The notes under the pieces: generated by a model | The model's input: only the letters and a program-made list of their open reading frames with translations | What the model was told of the DNA's origin: nothing | Databases searched by the model: none | Position numbers and translations under genes: made by a program | From: Bacillota bacterium | GTDB taxonomy: Bacteria > Bacillota > Sulfobacillia > JAJZYS01 > JAJYTV01 | Assembly: GCA_021806845.1 (NCBI GenBank) | Contig: JAKAPV010000216.1 | Location: 1-5,169 of the forward strand | DNA: 5,169 bases | Direction of reading: 5' to 3' | Shown: piece after piece, positions 1 to 5,169 of the stretch | How positions within the stretch are numbered: position 1 is the stretch's first letter | How the letters are laid out: every line of letters starts with the position of its first letter

Positions 1-21
1 CGCCAGTGCTTGCACCGCCGC

Positions 22-42
22 TCCGGCGATGCTGTCGCCGGA
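22..42. repeat. Small inverted repeat next to the operon-end hairpin
   Basis: TCCGGCGA (22-29) and TCGCCGGA (35-42) are perfect inverted copies with a 5-base spacer. The repeat begins 5 nt beyond the larger stem-loop in the direction of transcription, so it could be a second element of the transcript end. It may also be chance within a coding end of a gene beyond the edge: one minus-strand frame here reads SGDSIAGAAVQALA to the edge, but without a start codon that I can support. I see no other feature in bases 1-47. Confidence 0.4.
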
Positions 43-47
43 TTGCG

Positions 48-83
48 AGACGGCTCCCCGCCCGTACGGGCAGGGAGCCGTCT
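48..83 (-). terminator. Strong stem-loop at the operon 3' end
   Basis: Arms 48-63 and 68-83 form a 16-pair stem around a GTAC loop, 11 nt after the stop of the membrane protein gene. Fifteen pairs are Watson-Crick. The remaining position (59 with 72) is a G.U pair in minus-strand RNA but a C-A mismatch in plus-strand RNA, which supports minus-strand transcription. The RNA continues CGCAAUCC with no U tract, so it is either a terminator without U-run, as seen in GC-rich bacteria, or a stem that protects the mRNA 3' end. Confidence 0.7.
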
Positions 84-94
84 TGAGGGTGATG

Positions 95-784
95 CTAGGC
101 GCTCTTCGCAACGCTCTGGCGCGCGGCAACCTCGTTGCTGCCCGCGACGCCGAAGTAGAGGAGCAGCATGGCGATGATCTGGGCCGGGAAGAAGAGGACG
201 CCGTGGCCGAACTGGCCGGCGGTGTCTGCGGCCGAGAAGACGATGCCGCCGAGGGCGATCAGCAGGTTGTAGCTCTGGCGCGACCGGAGGTAGGAGTAGA
301 GCGCTCCGACGATCAGCGCCAGGCCGCCGAATCCTCCCAAGAGAGCGTAGCCGAGCGTCACGATCGCCCCCGGGGCGACCTTCGCGACCGTTGCGGAGGC
401 CTCGAGCACATTCGAGAGCGCCGACGCGCTGACGGGGGTCGTCGCGGCTCCGGCGAGCGCGATCAAGGTGAAGAGGACCATGGCGCCCAGGAACCAGTGG
501 CCAAAGCGGCGCCAGATCAGGTACACCGTCCCGCTCCCCATGAAGCCCGGCACCGCCGCGGACAGGACCAGGTACGCGCGGTAGTCCCACGCGGGGAAAC
601 CGCCCCGGGCGAACGCGAGCAGTTGCGTCAACGCGGCCAGGGCCGCCAGCGCAAAGGACACCGTCCACCACAGGGCGTAGGGGCGGTGCTTGAGCTGGTA
701 CTTCTTTCCGAGCTGCCAGGCCAGCACGCCGCCGATCAGCACGGTGGCGAGGGCCGCAATCCACAGGAGACTCAACCGGACCAC
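95..784 (-). CDS. Seven-helix integral membrane protein of unknown function
   Basis: I do not recognise a family. The protein has 229 residues from GTG 784 and about seven hydrophobic segments: roughly 5-24, 37-58, 70-90, 96-113, 137-162, 171-190 and 196-213. Short charged loops (GKKYQLKHR at 26-34, WRRFGH at 91-96, SYLRSRQSYN at 164-173) lie between them, and the tail is hydrophilic. The positive charge sits mostly after helices 1, 3 and 5, so an outside N-terminus is likely. No catalytic motif, signal peptide or cofactor-binding pattern stands out; single His and Asp residues in or near helices (H96, D187, H194) could be functional. A start at TTG 775, with AAGGGG 8 nt before it, is a reasonable alternative. 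The gene begins 19 nt after pnp with no terminator between, so it should be the last gene of this operon. Third positions are GC-rich as in its neighbours, giving no sign of recent transfer. Confidence 0.8.
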   Translation of the reverse strand: MVRLSLLWIAALATVLIGGVLAWQLGKKYQLKHRPYALWWTVSFALAALAALTQLLAFARGGFPAWDYRAYLVLSAAVPGFMGSGTVYLIWRRFGHWFLGAMVLFTLIALAGAATTPVSASALSNVLEASATVAKVAPGAIVTLGYALLGGFGGLALIVGALYSYLRSRQSYNLLIALGGIVFSAADTAGQFGHGVLFFPAQIIAMLLLYFGVAGSNEVAARQSVAKSA

Positions 785-803
785 CCCTTCCAGCGCGGCC
801 TGC

Positions 804-2900
804 TCAGCGTGTGAGCAGTGCCTTGCGCGATAGGTTCAGACGCCCCTTTTCGTCGATCTCGACGACCTTGACGTCGACCTCGTCGCCAACCTTGACGACA
901 TCCTCCACCTTCTCCACCCGCTCGAGGGCGAGCTGCGAAATGTGGACGAGTCCTTCCTTGCCCGGCAGGATCTCCACGAACACGCCGAAGTTCATCAGGC
1001 GCGTGACCCGTCCGTGGTACACCTCGCCCGGCTCAGGCTCCTTGACGATCGCGTTGATCCGCGCGATCGCACGCTGGGCGGCCTCCAGGTTGATGGCGCC
1101 GACGTAGATCGTGCCGTCCTCCTGGATGTCGATGTCTACCTTCTGGGTGCCGATCCTGGTCTCTTCGATGATCTTGTTGATCACCTTTCCGCCTGGTCCG
1201 ATGACCTCGCGGATCTTGTCCGGGTTGATGTGGATGACCGTCACGCGCGGCGCGTAGGCGGACAGTTCCTGGCGCGGCTCCGGCAGAACGGCCAGCATCT
1301 TGCCGAGGATGAAGAGGCGGCCGACGCGGGCCTGTTCGAGTGCCCGCTCCAGGATGGCCCAGTCGAGGCCCGCGATCTTGATGTCCATCTGGATCGCGGT
1401 GATACCGTCGGCCGTGCCCGCGACCTTGAAGTCCATGTCACCCAGCTCGTCCTCGAGCCCTTGGATGTCCGTGAGCACCGCGACCTGATCGCCGTCCTTG
1501 ACGAGCCCCATCGCCACACCGGCCACCGGTGCCACGATCGGCACGCCGGCGTCCATCAGCGCGAGGGTCGAGCCGCAGACGGAAGCCATCGAGGTGGAGC
1601 CGTTCGACTCCAGCACCTCGGAGACGAGGCGGATCGTGTAGGGGAACTGCTCTTCCGGCGGGATCATCGGCAGGAGGGCGCGCTCGGCGAGCGCTCCGTG
1701 CCCGATCGAGCGCCGGCTCGGCGCGCGCAGCGGGCGCGCCTCGCCCGTCGAGAAGGGCGGGAAGTTGTAGTGGTGGATGTAGCGCTTGCTGTCGTTGGCG
1801 CCGATGTCGTCGAGGATCTGCTTGTCGGAGACCGCTCCCAGGGTGCAGATCGTCAGCACCTGCGTCTGGCCGCGGGTGAAGAGGCCCGTCCCGTGCGTAC
1901 GCGGCAGGATGCCGTTGTCGCAAGTGATCGGGCGGATCTCGTCGGTGCGCCTTCCGTCCGCTCGGATGCCCTCCTCCAGGATGAGACGGCGCATCACCGC
2001 CTTGCGTGCGGCCTTGAGGGCGTCCGCGACCTCCTGGCCGCGATCCGGGTAGCGCTCCGCGAGGCTCGCGGTCACTTCCTGCTCCAGCGCCAGCGTATCC
2101 GCCTCGCGCTGCAGCTTGTCGCCGTTGCGCATCGCAGACTCGAGGCGGCCGGCGAGGATCTCCTGCGTCGCCTCTCCGATTTCGGCGGCCGGCTTCGTGA
2201 TGGCATACTCGCCCTTCTCGCGGCCGGCGCGGCGGCGAAGCTCCTCCTGCATGTCGAGGACCTGCTGGATCTCCTGATACCCGAAGCGGATCGCCTCGAG
2301 CACCTCGGTTTCCGTGACGCGCTGCGCGCCTGCCTCGATCATGATCACGGCGTCTCGCTTGCAGGCAACCGTGAGGTGCAGGCGGGAATCGGCGAGCTGG
2401 TCCTGCGTCGGGTTCAGGATGTACTGGCCCCCTGAGTAGCCGACGACCGCACCGCCGATCGGCCCGTCGAACGGGATGTCGGAGACGTGCAGCGCCGCGG
2501 AGGCACCGATCATGCCCGCGACCTCCATCGGGCAGTCGTGATCGACGGAGAGGACGGTGCAGACGATCTGCACGTCGTTGCGGAACCCCTTGGGGAAGAG
2601 CGGGCGGATCGGGCGGTCTGTCAGGCGCGACGCGAGGATGCCCTTCTCGCTCGAGCGCCCCTCGCGCTTGATGAACCCTCCCGGGATGCGCCCTACGGCG
2701 TAGAGGCGCTCCTCGTAGTCGACCGTCAGCGGGAAGAAGTCGATGCCGGCGCGCGGCTCGCGCGACGCCACCGCCGTCACCAGCACGACAGTCTCGCCGT
2801 AGGTCACCAGTACGGCCCCGTTCGCCTGCTTGGCGAGCCGCCCCGTCTCCAGAACGAGCGGACGGCCTCCCCATTCTCCTTCGACACGCACTACCTCCAA
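804..2900 (-). CDS. pnp: Polyribonucleotide nucleotidyltransferase (PNPase)
   Basis: PNPase degrades RNA from the 3' end using phosphate, releasing nucleoside diphosphates, and can also add tails; it acts as a ring-shaped homotrimer and is a core of mRNA decay. From TTG 2900 it is 698 residues, normal for the family. In order: first RNase PH domain (about 5-135, with DRPIRPLFP at 95-103), helical linker domain, second RNase PH domain (about 312-540, with GSTSM at 434-438 and DELGDMDF at 484-491, whose Asp residues together with that of QMD at 504-506 match the metal-binding site), KH domain with GPGGK at 568-572, and S1 domain (about 624-693, [14 protein letters not shown]). The loop reading [20 protein letters not shown] is the FSTGE-type variant rather than the commoner FSVGE with PGRR. 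The frame extends to a GTG at 2942 (712 residues), but that lacks a ribosome binding site and adds a Gly-rich, unconserved tail. It is probably cotranscribed with rpsO and the next gene. Confidence 0.96.
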   Translation of the reverse strand: MEVVRVEGEWGGRPLVLETGRLAKQANGAVLVTYGETVVLVTAVASREPRAGIDFFPLTVDYEERLYAVGRIPGGFIKREGRSSEKGILASRLTDRPIRPLFPKGFRNDVQIVCTVLSVDHDCPMEVAGMIGASAALHVSDIPFDGPIGGAVVGYSGGQYILNPTQDQLADSRLHLTVACKRDAVIMIEAGAQRVTETEVLEAIRFGYQEIQQVLDMQEELRRRAGREKGEYAITKPAAEIGEATQEILAGRLESAMRNGDKLQREADTLALEQEVTASLAERYPDRGQEVADALKAARKAVMRRLILEEGIRADGRRTDEIRPITCDNGILPRTHGTGLFTRGQTQVLTICTLGAVSDKQILDDIGANDSKRYIHHYNFPPFSTGEARPLRAPSRRSIGHGALAERALLPMIPPEEQFPYTIRLVSEVLESNGSTSMASVCGSTLALMDAGVPIVAPVAGVAMGLVKDGDQVAVLTDIQGLEDELGDMDFKVAGTADGITAIQMDIKIAGLDWAILERALEQARVGRLFILGKMLAVLPEPRQELSAYAPRVTVIHINPDKIREVIGPGGKVINKIIEETRIGTQKVDIDIQEDGTIYVGAINLEAAQRAIARINAIVKEPEPGEVYHGRVTRLMNFGVFVEILPGKEGLVHISQLALERVEKVEDVVKVGDEVDVKVVEIDEKGRLNLSRKALLTR

Positions 2901-2915
2901 GGTAGCGCCTCCCTT
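2888..2915 (-). promoter_or_regulatory. pnp Shine-Dalgarno and hairpin holding the TTG start codon
   Basis: AAGGGAGG (2915-2908) is followed by seven bases and then TTG 2900, a good ribosome binding arrangement. The same segment can fold: GCGCUACC (2908-2901) pairs with GGUAGUGC (2895-2888), eight pairs with one G.U, leaving UUGGA as the loop so that the start codon is exposed at the tip. By contrast the upstream GTG at 2942 is preceded by the pyrimidine-rich arm of the stem-loop and has no Shine-Dalgarno sequence. The start choice is well supported; the regulatory meaning of the fold is inference. Confidence 0.6.
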
Positions 2916-2943
2916 CAACTGTCCAGAGCCGCCCAAAGGCACG

Positions 2944-2969
2944 GAGGGAGCGGGTCTCCCCGCTCCCTC
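2944..2969 (-). promoter_or_regulatory. Stem-loop between rpsO and pnp, GAGA tetraloop
   Basis: The minus-strand RNA forms GAGGGAGCGGG (2969-2959) paired perfectly with CCCGCUCCCUC (2954-2944) around the loop GAGA, a GNRA type. This gives 11 pairs, nine of them G-C, starting 3 nt after the rpsO stop. The RNA then continues CGUGCCUUUGGG, with no run of U, so it does not look like a standard intrinsic terminator. In E. coli the rpsO-pnp intergenic region carries a terminator and an RNase III-cut stem through which PNPase controls its own mRNA; this element occupies the same place. An attenuator, a processing site or a 3'-end protector of the rpsO mRNA are all possible. Confidence 0.75.
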
Positions 2970-2972
2970 ATT

Positions 2973-3242
2973 TCAGTGCCGTAGGCCGAGCTGCTCGGCG
3001 ATCGCCCGATAGCGCGCCGGGTCAACGGAACGCAGGTAGTTTAGCAGGCCCCGCCGACGGCCGACCATCGTCAAGAGGCCCCGGCGGGAGTGGAAATCCT
3101 TCTTGTGCACCTTCAGGTGTTCGGTGAGGTAGAGGATGCGTTCCGTGAGGAGCGCGATCTGCACCTCCGGCGACCCCGTGTCGCCCTCGTGCCGTGCATA
3201 CTTCTGCATGATCCCCTGCTTCTGGTCCTGATCGAGCGCCAT
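2973..3242 (-). CDS. rpsO: 30S ribosomal protein S15
   Basis: S15 is a primary binding protein of the small ribosomal subunit. It binds the 16S rRNA central domain and helps form the bridge to the 50S subunit. The protein has 89 residues, exactly the usual bacterial length. The family signature is complete: [11 protein letters not shown] at residues 18-28, [16 protein letters not shown] at 42-57 (with the RNA-contacting His, Asp and Ser) and [10 protein letters not shown] at 62-71. The ATG at 3242 follows GGGAGGAG at a 4-nt spacing, an ordinary strong start. It is preceded by a 60-nt gap and followed after 3 nt by the stem-loop that separates it from pnp. S15 commonly controls its own translation; a weak leader hairpin is listed separately. 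Nothing is odd in the protein. Confidence 0.97.
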   Translation of the reverse strand: MALDQDQKQGIMQKYARHEGDTGSPEVQIALLTERILYLTEHLKVHKKDFHSRRGLLTMVGRRRGLLNYLRSVDPARYRAIAEQLGLRH

Positions 3243-3267
3243 CTGGCTCCTCCCATACTTGCCCCGC

Positions 3268-3285
3268 GCGCAGCCCTTGCCGCAC
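3268..3285 (-). promoter_or_regulatory. Possible small stem-loop in the rpsO leader
   Basis: In minus-strand RNA, GUGCGGC (3285-3279) can pair with GCUGCGC (3274-3268) around an AAGG loop: seven pairs, two of them G.U. It lies between the small ORF stop and the rpsO ribosome binding site. S15 represses its own mRNA in several bacteria through leader structures that differ between lineages, so a role here is possible. The stem is short, and in such GC-rich sequence a chance match is quite likely. Confidence 0.25.
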
Positions 3286-3302
3286 GGAGGGTGAATCGAT
3301 AC

Positions 3303-3497
3303 CTAGTGGAGCTCTGCCCGCGGCCGGTCCGGCTCCCAGATCGCGTACAACGCCTCGACGAAGGCCTGTTCCCGCGGATCCTCCACACCCGTCTCGCGGT
3401 AGAAGAGCTCTAACCGCCGGCGCAGCTGGCGGAACTCACGGCTCAGGACGATGGACGTGAAGCGTTGCAGCAGTTCCTCTGGCCCGTACTCGTCCAG
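3303..3497 (-). CDS. Small ORF of unknown function with probable CTG start (64 aa)
   Basis: I do not recognise this protein. The frame begins at CTG 3497, 10 nt after a perfect AGGAGGT, and ends at TAG 3303. It reads M/L-DEYGPEELLQRF at the start, SREFRQLRRRLELFY in the middle and EALYAIWEPDRPRAELH at the end. It is charged, rich in Glu, Arg and Leu, has no membrane segment or Cys motif, and is probably mostly helical. About 54 of 63 sense codons after the start end in G or C, matching the neighbouring genes and unlike a random gap. No ATG, GTG or TTG occurs in the frame before residue 37, so CTG (or a rarer start) is needed. It lies 26 nt after ribF and 60 nt before rpsO on the same strand, so it should be cotranscribed. 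Alternative explanations are a remnant of a longer gene or a chance open frame; the ribosome binding site argues against both. Confidence 0.68.
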   Translation of the reverse strand: MDEYGPEELLQRFTSIVLSREFRQLRRRLELFYRETGVEDPREQAFVEALYAIWEPDRPRAELH

Positions 3498-3506
3498 TGC
3501 GGAGCC

Positions 3507-3513
3507 ACCTCCT
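3507..3513 (-). promoter_or_regulatory. Perfect Shine-Dalgarno AGGAGGT for the CTG-start small ORF
   Basis: AGGAGGT on the minus strand complements the 16S anti-Shine-Dalgarno end over seven bases and sits 10 nt before CTG 3497. It comes 10 nt after the ribF stop and is the best ribosome binding site I see in the window. Of the frames it could serve, a GTG overlapping the motif itself opens only about 22 codons, whereas the CTG frame gives 64, so the site decides both gene and start. Just upstream, AGGATAGCC AGGATA makes a short imperfect 9-nt repeat of purine-rich sequence across the ribF stop. Confidence 0.7.
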
Positions 3514-3523
3514 ATTATCCTGG

Positions 3524-4471
3524 CTATCCTAGCATATCGTCGGATACCGTCGCAACGGCGAGCGCATTGCGGGCATCCACGCAGTCCTGCGCGATCTGTG
3601 CGCGCAACGCATCCGCGCTTGTATAGCGTTCGATGCCACGCAGCCGCGCAGCAAACGAAACTGCGAGCTCTTGTCCGTAGATATCTCCCGCAAAGTCCAA
3701 AAGGTGCACTTCAAGCAGCGGGGCGTCCTCATCGAACGTGGGCCTCGGACCGAGGCTTGCCGCGCCATCGACGATCTGTCCGCCGAGCAGGCAGCGCACC
3801 GCGTAGACGCCCTCGCACGGCAGCGCCTGATCCGCCGCGCAATGCACGTTGGCGGTCGGGAAGCCGAGCGTGCGGCCGCGCTGCGCTCCCGGCAGCACCG
3901 TCCCGCGCACGAGGAAATCCCGTCCCAGCATCGCGCGCGCCGCGGCCATGTCGCCGTGCGCGAGCGCTTCGCGCACGCGGCTTGAGGAAACGGTGCCGCC
4001 GGCCGCCAGCGCCGGCGCCACGACGTCCACGGCGACGCCATGCTCGCCGAGCTGCGCCCAAAGGGACTGGGCATCGCCGCGCGCCGCCTTGCCATAGCTG
4101 AAATTGAAGCCGACGACGACGCGCGCGGGCCGGATCCAGCCGAGCAGGACGCGTTCGACGAACTCCTCTGGCTGCATCGACGCGAGTTCCCGATCAAACG
4201 GCAGCCTGAGGAGCGCCTCGGCGCCGTAGCGCCGCAAAAGCCTCCCGCGTTCCGGCAGCGGCGTCAGGATCTGCGGCGGCTTGCCCAGCACGGCCATCGG
4301 ATGCGGGTCCGGCACCAGCACCGCAGCCGGGCTCCCGAGCGTCCGCGCGGCCGCGTGCAGCGCGCGCAGGACCTCCTGGTGACCGATGTGCACTCCGTCG
4401 AAGTTGCCGATCGCCAGCGCTCCACCAGGCGGGAGCGGCTGGGCGAAGACGTCCTGCCAGATGGCGATCAA
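3524..4471 (-). CDS. ribF: Bifunctional riboflavin kinase / FAD synthetase RibF
   Basis: RibF phosphorylates riboflavin to FMN and adenylylates FMN to FAD in the cytoplasm. With the TTG start at 4471 the protein is 315 residues, close to the E. coli length. The N-terminal nucleotidyltransferase domain (about 1-175) shows GNFDGVHIGH at 22-31 (the HxGH signature), GFNFSYGKAARGD at 121-133 and VSSSRVREAL at 161-170. The C-terminal kinase domain (about 180-305) shows GRTLGFPTAN at 199-208, EGVYAVR at 220-226, LGPRPTF at 240-246 and EVHLLDF at 254-260, where the Glu is the expected catalytic base. The frame stays open upstream to 4765 but there is only antisense-like, Arg-rich shadow of truB, so that extension is rejected. 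TTG overlaps the truB stop as TTGA. GGAGG ends 1 nt before it, too close for a normal ribosome binding site, so reinitiation after truB is likely. The exact start is less sure than the gene. Confidence 0.94.
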   Translation of the reverse strand: MIAIWQDVFAQPLPPGGALAIGNFDGVHIGHQEVLRALHAAARTLGSPAAVLVPDPHPMAVLGKPPQILTPLPERGRLLRRYGAEALLRLPFDRELASMQPEEFVERVLLGWIRPARVVVGFNFSYGKAARGDAQSLWAQLGEHGVAVDVVAPALAAGGTVSSSRVREALAHGDMAAARAMLGRDFLVRGTVLPGAQRGRTLGFPTANVHCAADQALPCEGVYAVRCLLGGQIVDGAASLGPRPTFDEDAPLLEVHLLDFAGDIYGQELAVSFAARLRGIERYTSADALRAQIAQDCVDARNALAVATVSDDMLG

Positions 4472-5169
4472 TCCTCCATGCCGAGCACGGTCTGCGGATG
4501 CCAGGCCCCGTCCGGGCCGCCGACGACCACCGCAACGAGGCGTCCCTCGCACTCCGCGCGGTGGGGTCCTTCGCCCGTCGCGCCCGGCAGGCGCTGGCCC
4601 TGCGCGATGCGCGTTGCCTCCTCGCGCGTCAGCACGGCCTGCGGCAGGTGCTGTACGAGTGCCGCGGGCGGCGCCGGCTGCCAGGTCTCCTCGAGGGCCT
4701 GGCAGTCCGAGAGGCCCCACGGACCGCTGCGGCTCCGCACGAGCGCCGCCAGCACCCCGCCGCACCCGAGCGCAGCGCCGAGATCTCTCGCCAGGCTGCG
4801 CACGTAGTAGCCTGCGCCGACGTTCAGTGTGACGCGCAGCTTCGCGACGTCCCCCGGGGTGAACGACTCCAGCGAAAAGCGGTGGAGCGTGGCGGGGCGC
4901 GCCGCAAGCTCGATCGGACGGCCCGTCCGGGCCGCGCGGTAGGCGCGCTCGCCCGCCACCTGCCGGGCGGAGTACGCCGGCGGCAGTTGCGGGTGCGTCC
5001 CCACCATTCCATCGAGCGCCGCCGTGGCATCGGCGGCGCCGATGCCGGCCGCGGAGCTTCCAGGCACGAGCGGGTGCGCGAAGTCGTCACTGGGGCTCTG
5101 CCGCCCGAGCCAGATCTCCGCCACGTACTCCTTGTCCATGCCTTCCGCGTAGCGGATGAGCCGCGTCGC
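4468..5169 (-). CDS. truB: tRNA pseudouridine(55) synthase TruB, 5'-truncated by window edge
   Basis: TruB converts uridine 55 in the T-psi-C loop of tRNAs to pseudouridine. The visible 233 residues begin in frame at the right edge (ATRLIRY, then DKEY). The start and the catalytic-Asp motif (GxLDPxATG in the family) lie outside the window. Family landmarks are the Tyr of DKEY at fragment residue 15 (the base-stacking Tyr in TruB), PPAYSARQVAGERAYRAARTG near 63-83, and GYYVRSLARDLG near 120-131 carrying the conserved Arg. The last 55 residues resemble the PUA-like C-terminal domain (IAQGQRLPG, then WHPQTVLGMED). The usual T-D-T-x-D segment after the first strand reads SPSDD, and the usual C-S-x-G-T-Y reads N-V-G-A-G-Y, so this is a divergent member. 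The stop TGA overlaps the ribF start by 4 nt. The identification is firm; the missing N-terminus prevents checking the active site. Confidence 0.93.
   Translation of the reverse strand, partial: ATRLIRYAEGMDKEYVAEIWLGRQSPSDDFAHPLVPGSSAAGIGAADATAALDGMVGTHPQLPPAYSARQVAGERAYRAARTGRPIELAARPATLHRFSLESFTPGDVAKLRVTLNVGAGYYVRSLARDLGAALGCGGVLAALVRSRSGPWGLSDCQALEETWQPAPPAALVQHLPQAVLTREEATRIAQGQRLPGATGEGPHRAECEGRLVAVVVGGPDGAWHPQTVLGMED

Noticed and set aside
29..814. 261-codon plus-strand frame opposite the membrane protein
   Set aside because: It runs through the operon-end hairpin and is a Glu/Arg/Gln-rich low-complexity antisense reading. The minus-strand frame gives a coherent seven-helix protein.
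942..2435. 497-codon open frame on the plus strand opposite pnp
   Set aside because: It is the antisense shadow of pnp in GC-rich sequence: composition is dominated by Arg, Asp, Leu and Ala, it has no recognisable motif, and the minus-strand frame is a full PNPase.
1438..2874. 478-codon frame on the minus strand overlapping pnp in another frame
   Set aside because: It is an Arg/Gly/Ala/Pro-rich shifted reading of pnp with no domain, and pnp itself is intact without a frameshift.
2901..2942. GTG start at 2942 for pnp
   Set aside because: The bases before it are the pyrimidine-rich arm of the intergenic stem, with no Shine-Dalgarno sequence, and the 14 added residues are unlike PNPase N-termini. 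It is kept only as an alternative.
3268..3302. Separate promoter for rpsO in the 60-nt gap
   Set aside because: I looked for -10 and -35 like hexamers on the minus strand and saw no convincing pair at normal spacing.
4472..4765. N-terminal extension of ribF giving 413 residues
   Set aside because: It would overlap truB by almost 300 nt, is Arg/Gly/Ala/Pro-rich and precedes the normal RibF N-terminus. Starting at TTG 4471 gives the family length.

Overview
The window is a GC-rich (roughly two-thirds G+C) bacterial chromosome segment in which every convincing gene lies on the minus strand. Read in the direction of transcription, the order is truB (5' end cut off by the right edge), ribF, an unannotated small ORF, rpsO, pnp and a seven-helix membrane protein. 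A strong hairpin follows at the left end. The truB-ribF-rpsO-pnp order is a classic housekeeping cluster for RNA modification, flavin cofactor synthesis, translation and RNA decay, and it is shared by many bacterial phyla. The composition, the frequent non-ATG starts (TTG, GTG, probably CTG) and the protein sequences suggest a high-GC, probably uncultivated bacterial lineage. I cannot name the phylum from the sequence alone.

Right part (about 3300-5169): the C-terminal 233 residues of the tRNA pseudouridine-55 synthase TruB overlap the bifunctional FAD synthetase/riboflavin kinase RibF by 4 nt at a TTGA junction. Between ribF and rpsO is a 64-codon ORF that appears to start at CTG behind a perfect AGGAGGT ribosome binding site. 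Its third-codon GC is typical of the window, so I regard it as a probable real gene of unknown function.

Middle (about 804-3302): rpsO encodes a standard 89-residue S15. A 3-nt gap, then an 11-bp stem with a GAGA loop, separates it from pnp. The pnp start is best placed at TTG 2900, 42 nt inside the longest reading frame. That TTG lies in the loop of a possible 8-bp hairpin just downstream of a good Shine-Dalgarno sequence. These two RNA structures are candidates for the post-transcriptional control of pnp known in other bacteria.

Left part (1-803): 19 nt after pnp a 229-residue seven-helix membrane protein begins that I do not recognise. It ends 11 nt before a 16-bp stem-loop that is fully paired only in minus-strand RNA, through one G.U pair, and is taken as the 3' end of the operon. 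A second small inverted repeat follows at the edge.

The genes with known products are ordinary core functions. The unusual parts are the CTG-start small ORF, the structured pnp translation start and the unknown membrane protein at the operon end. I saw no mobile elements, CRISPR, tRNA or rRNA.
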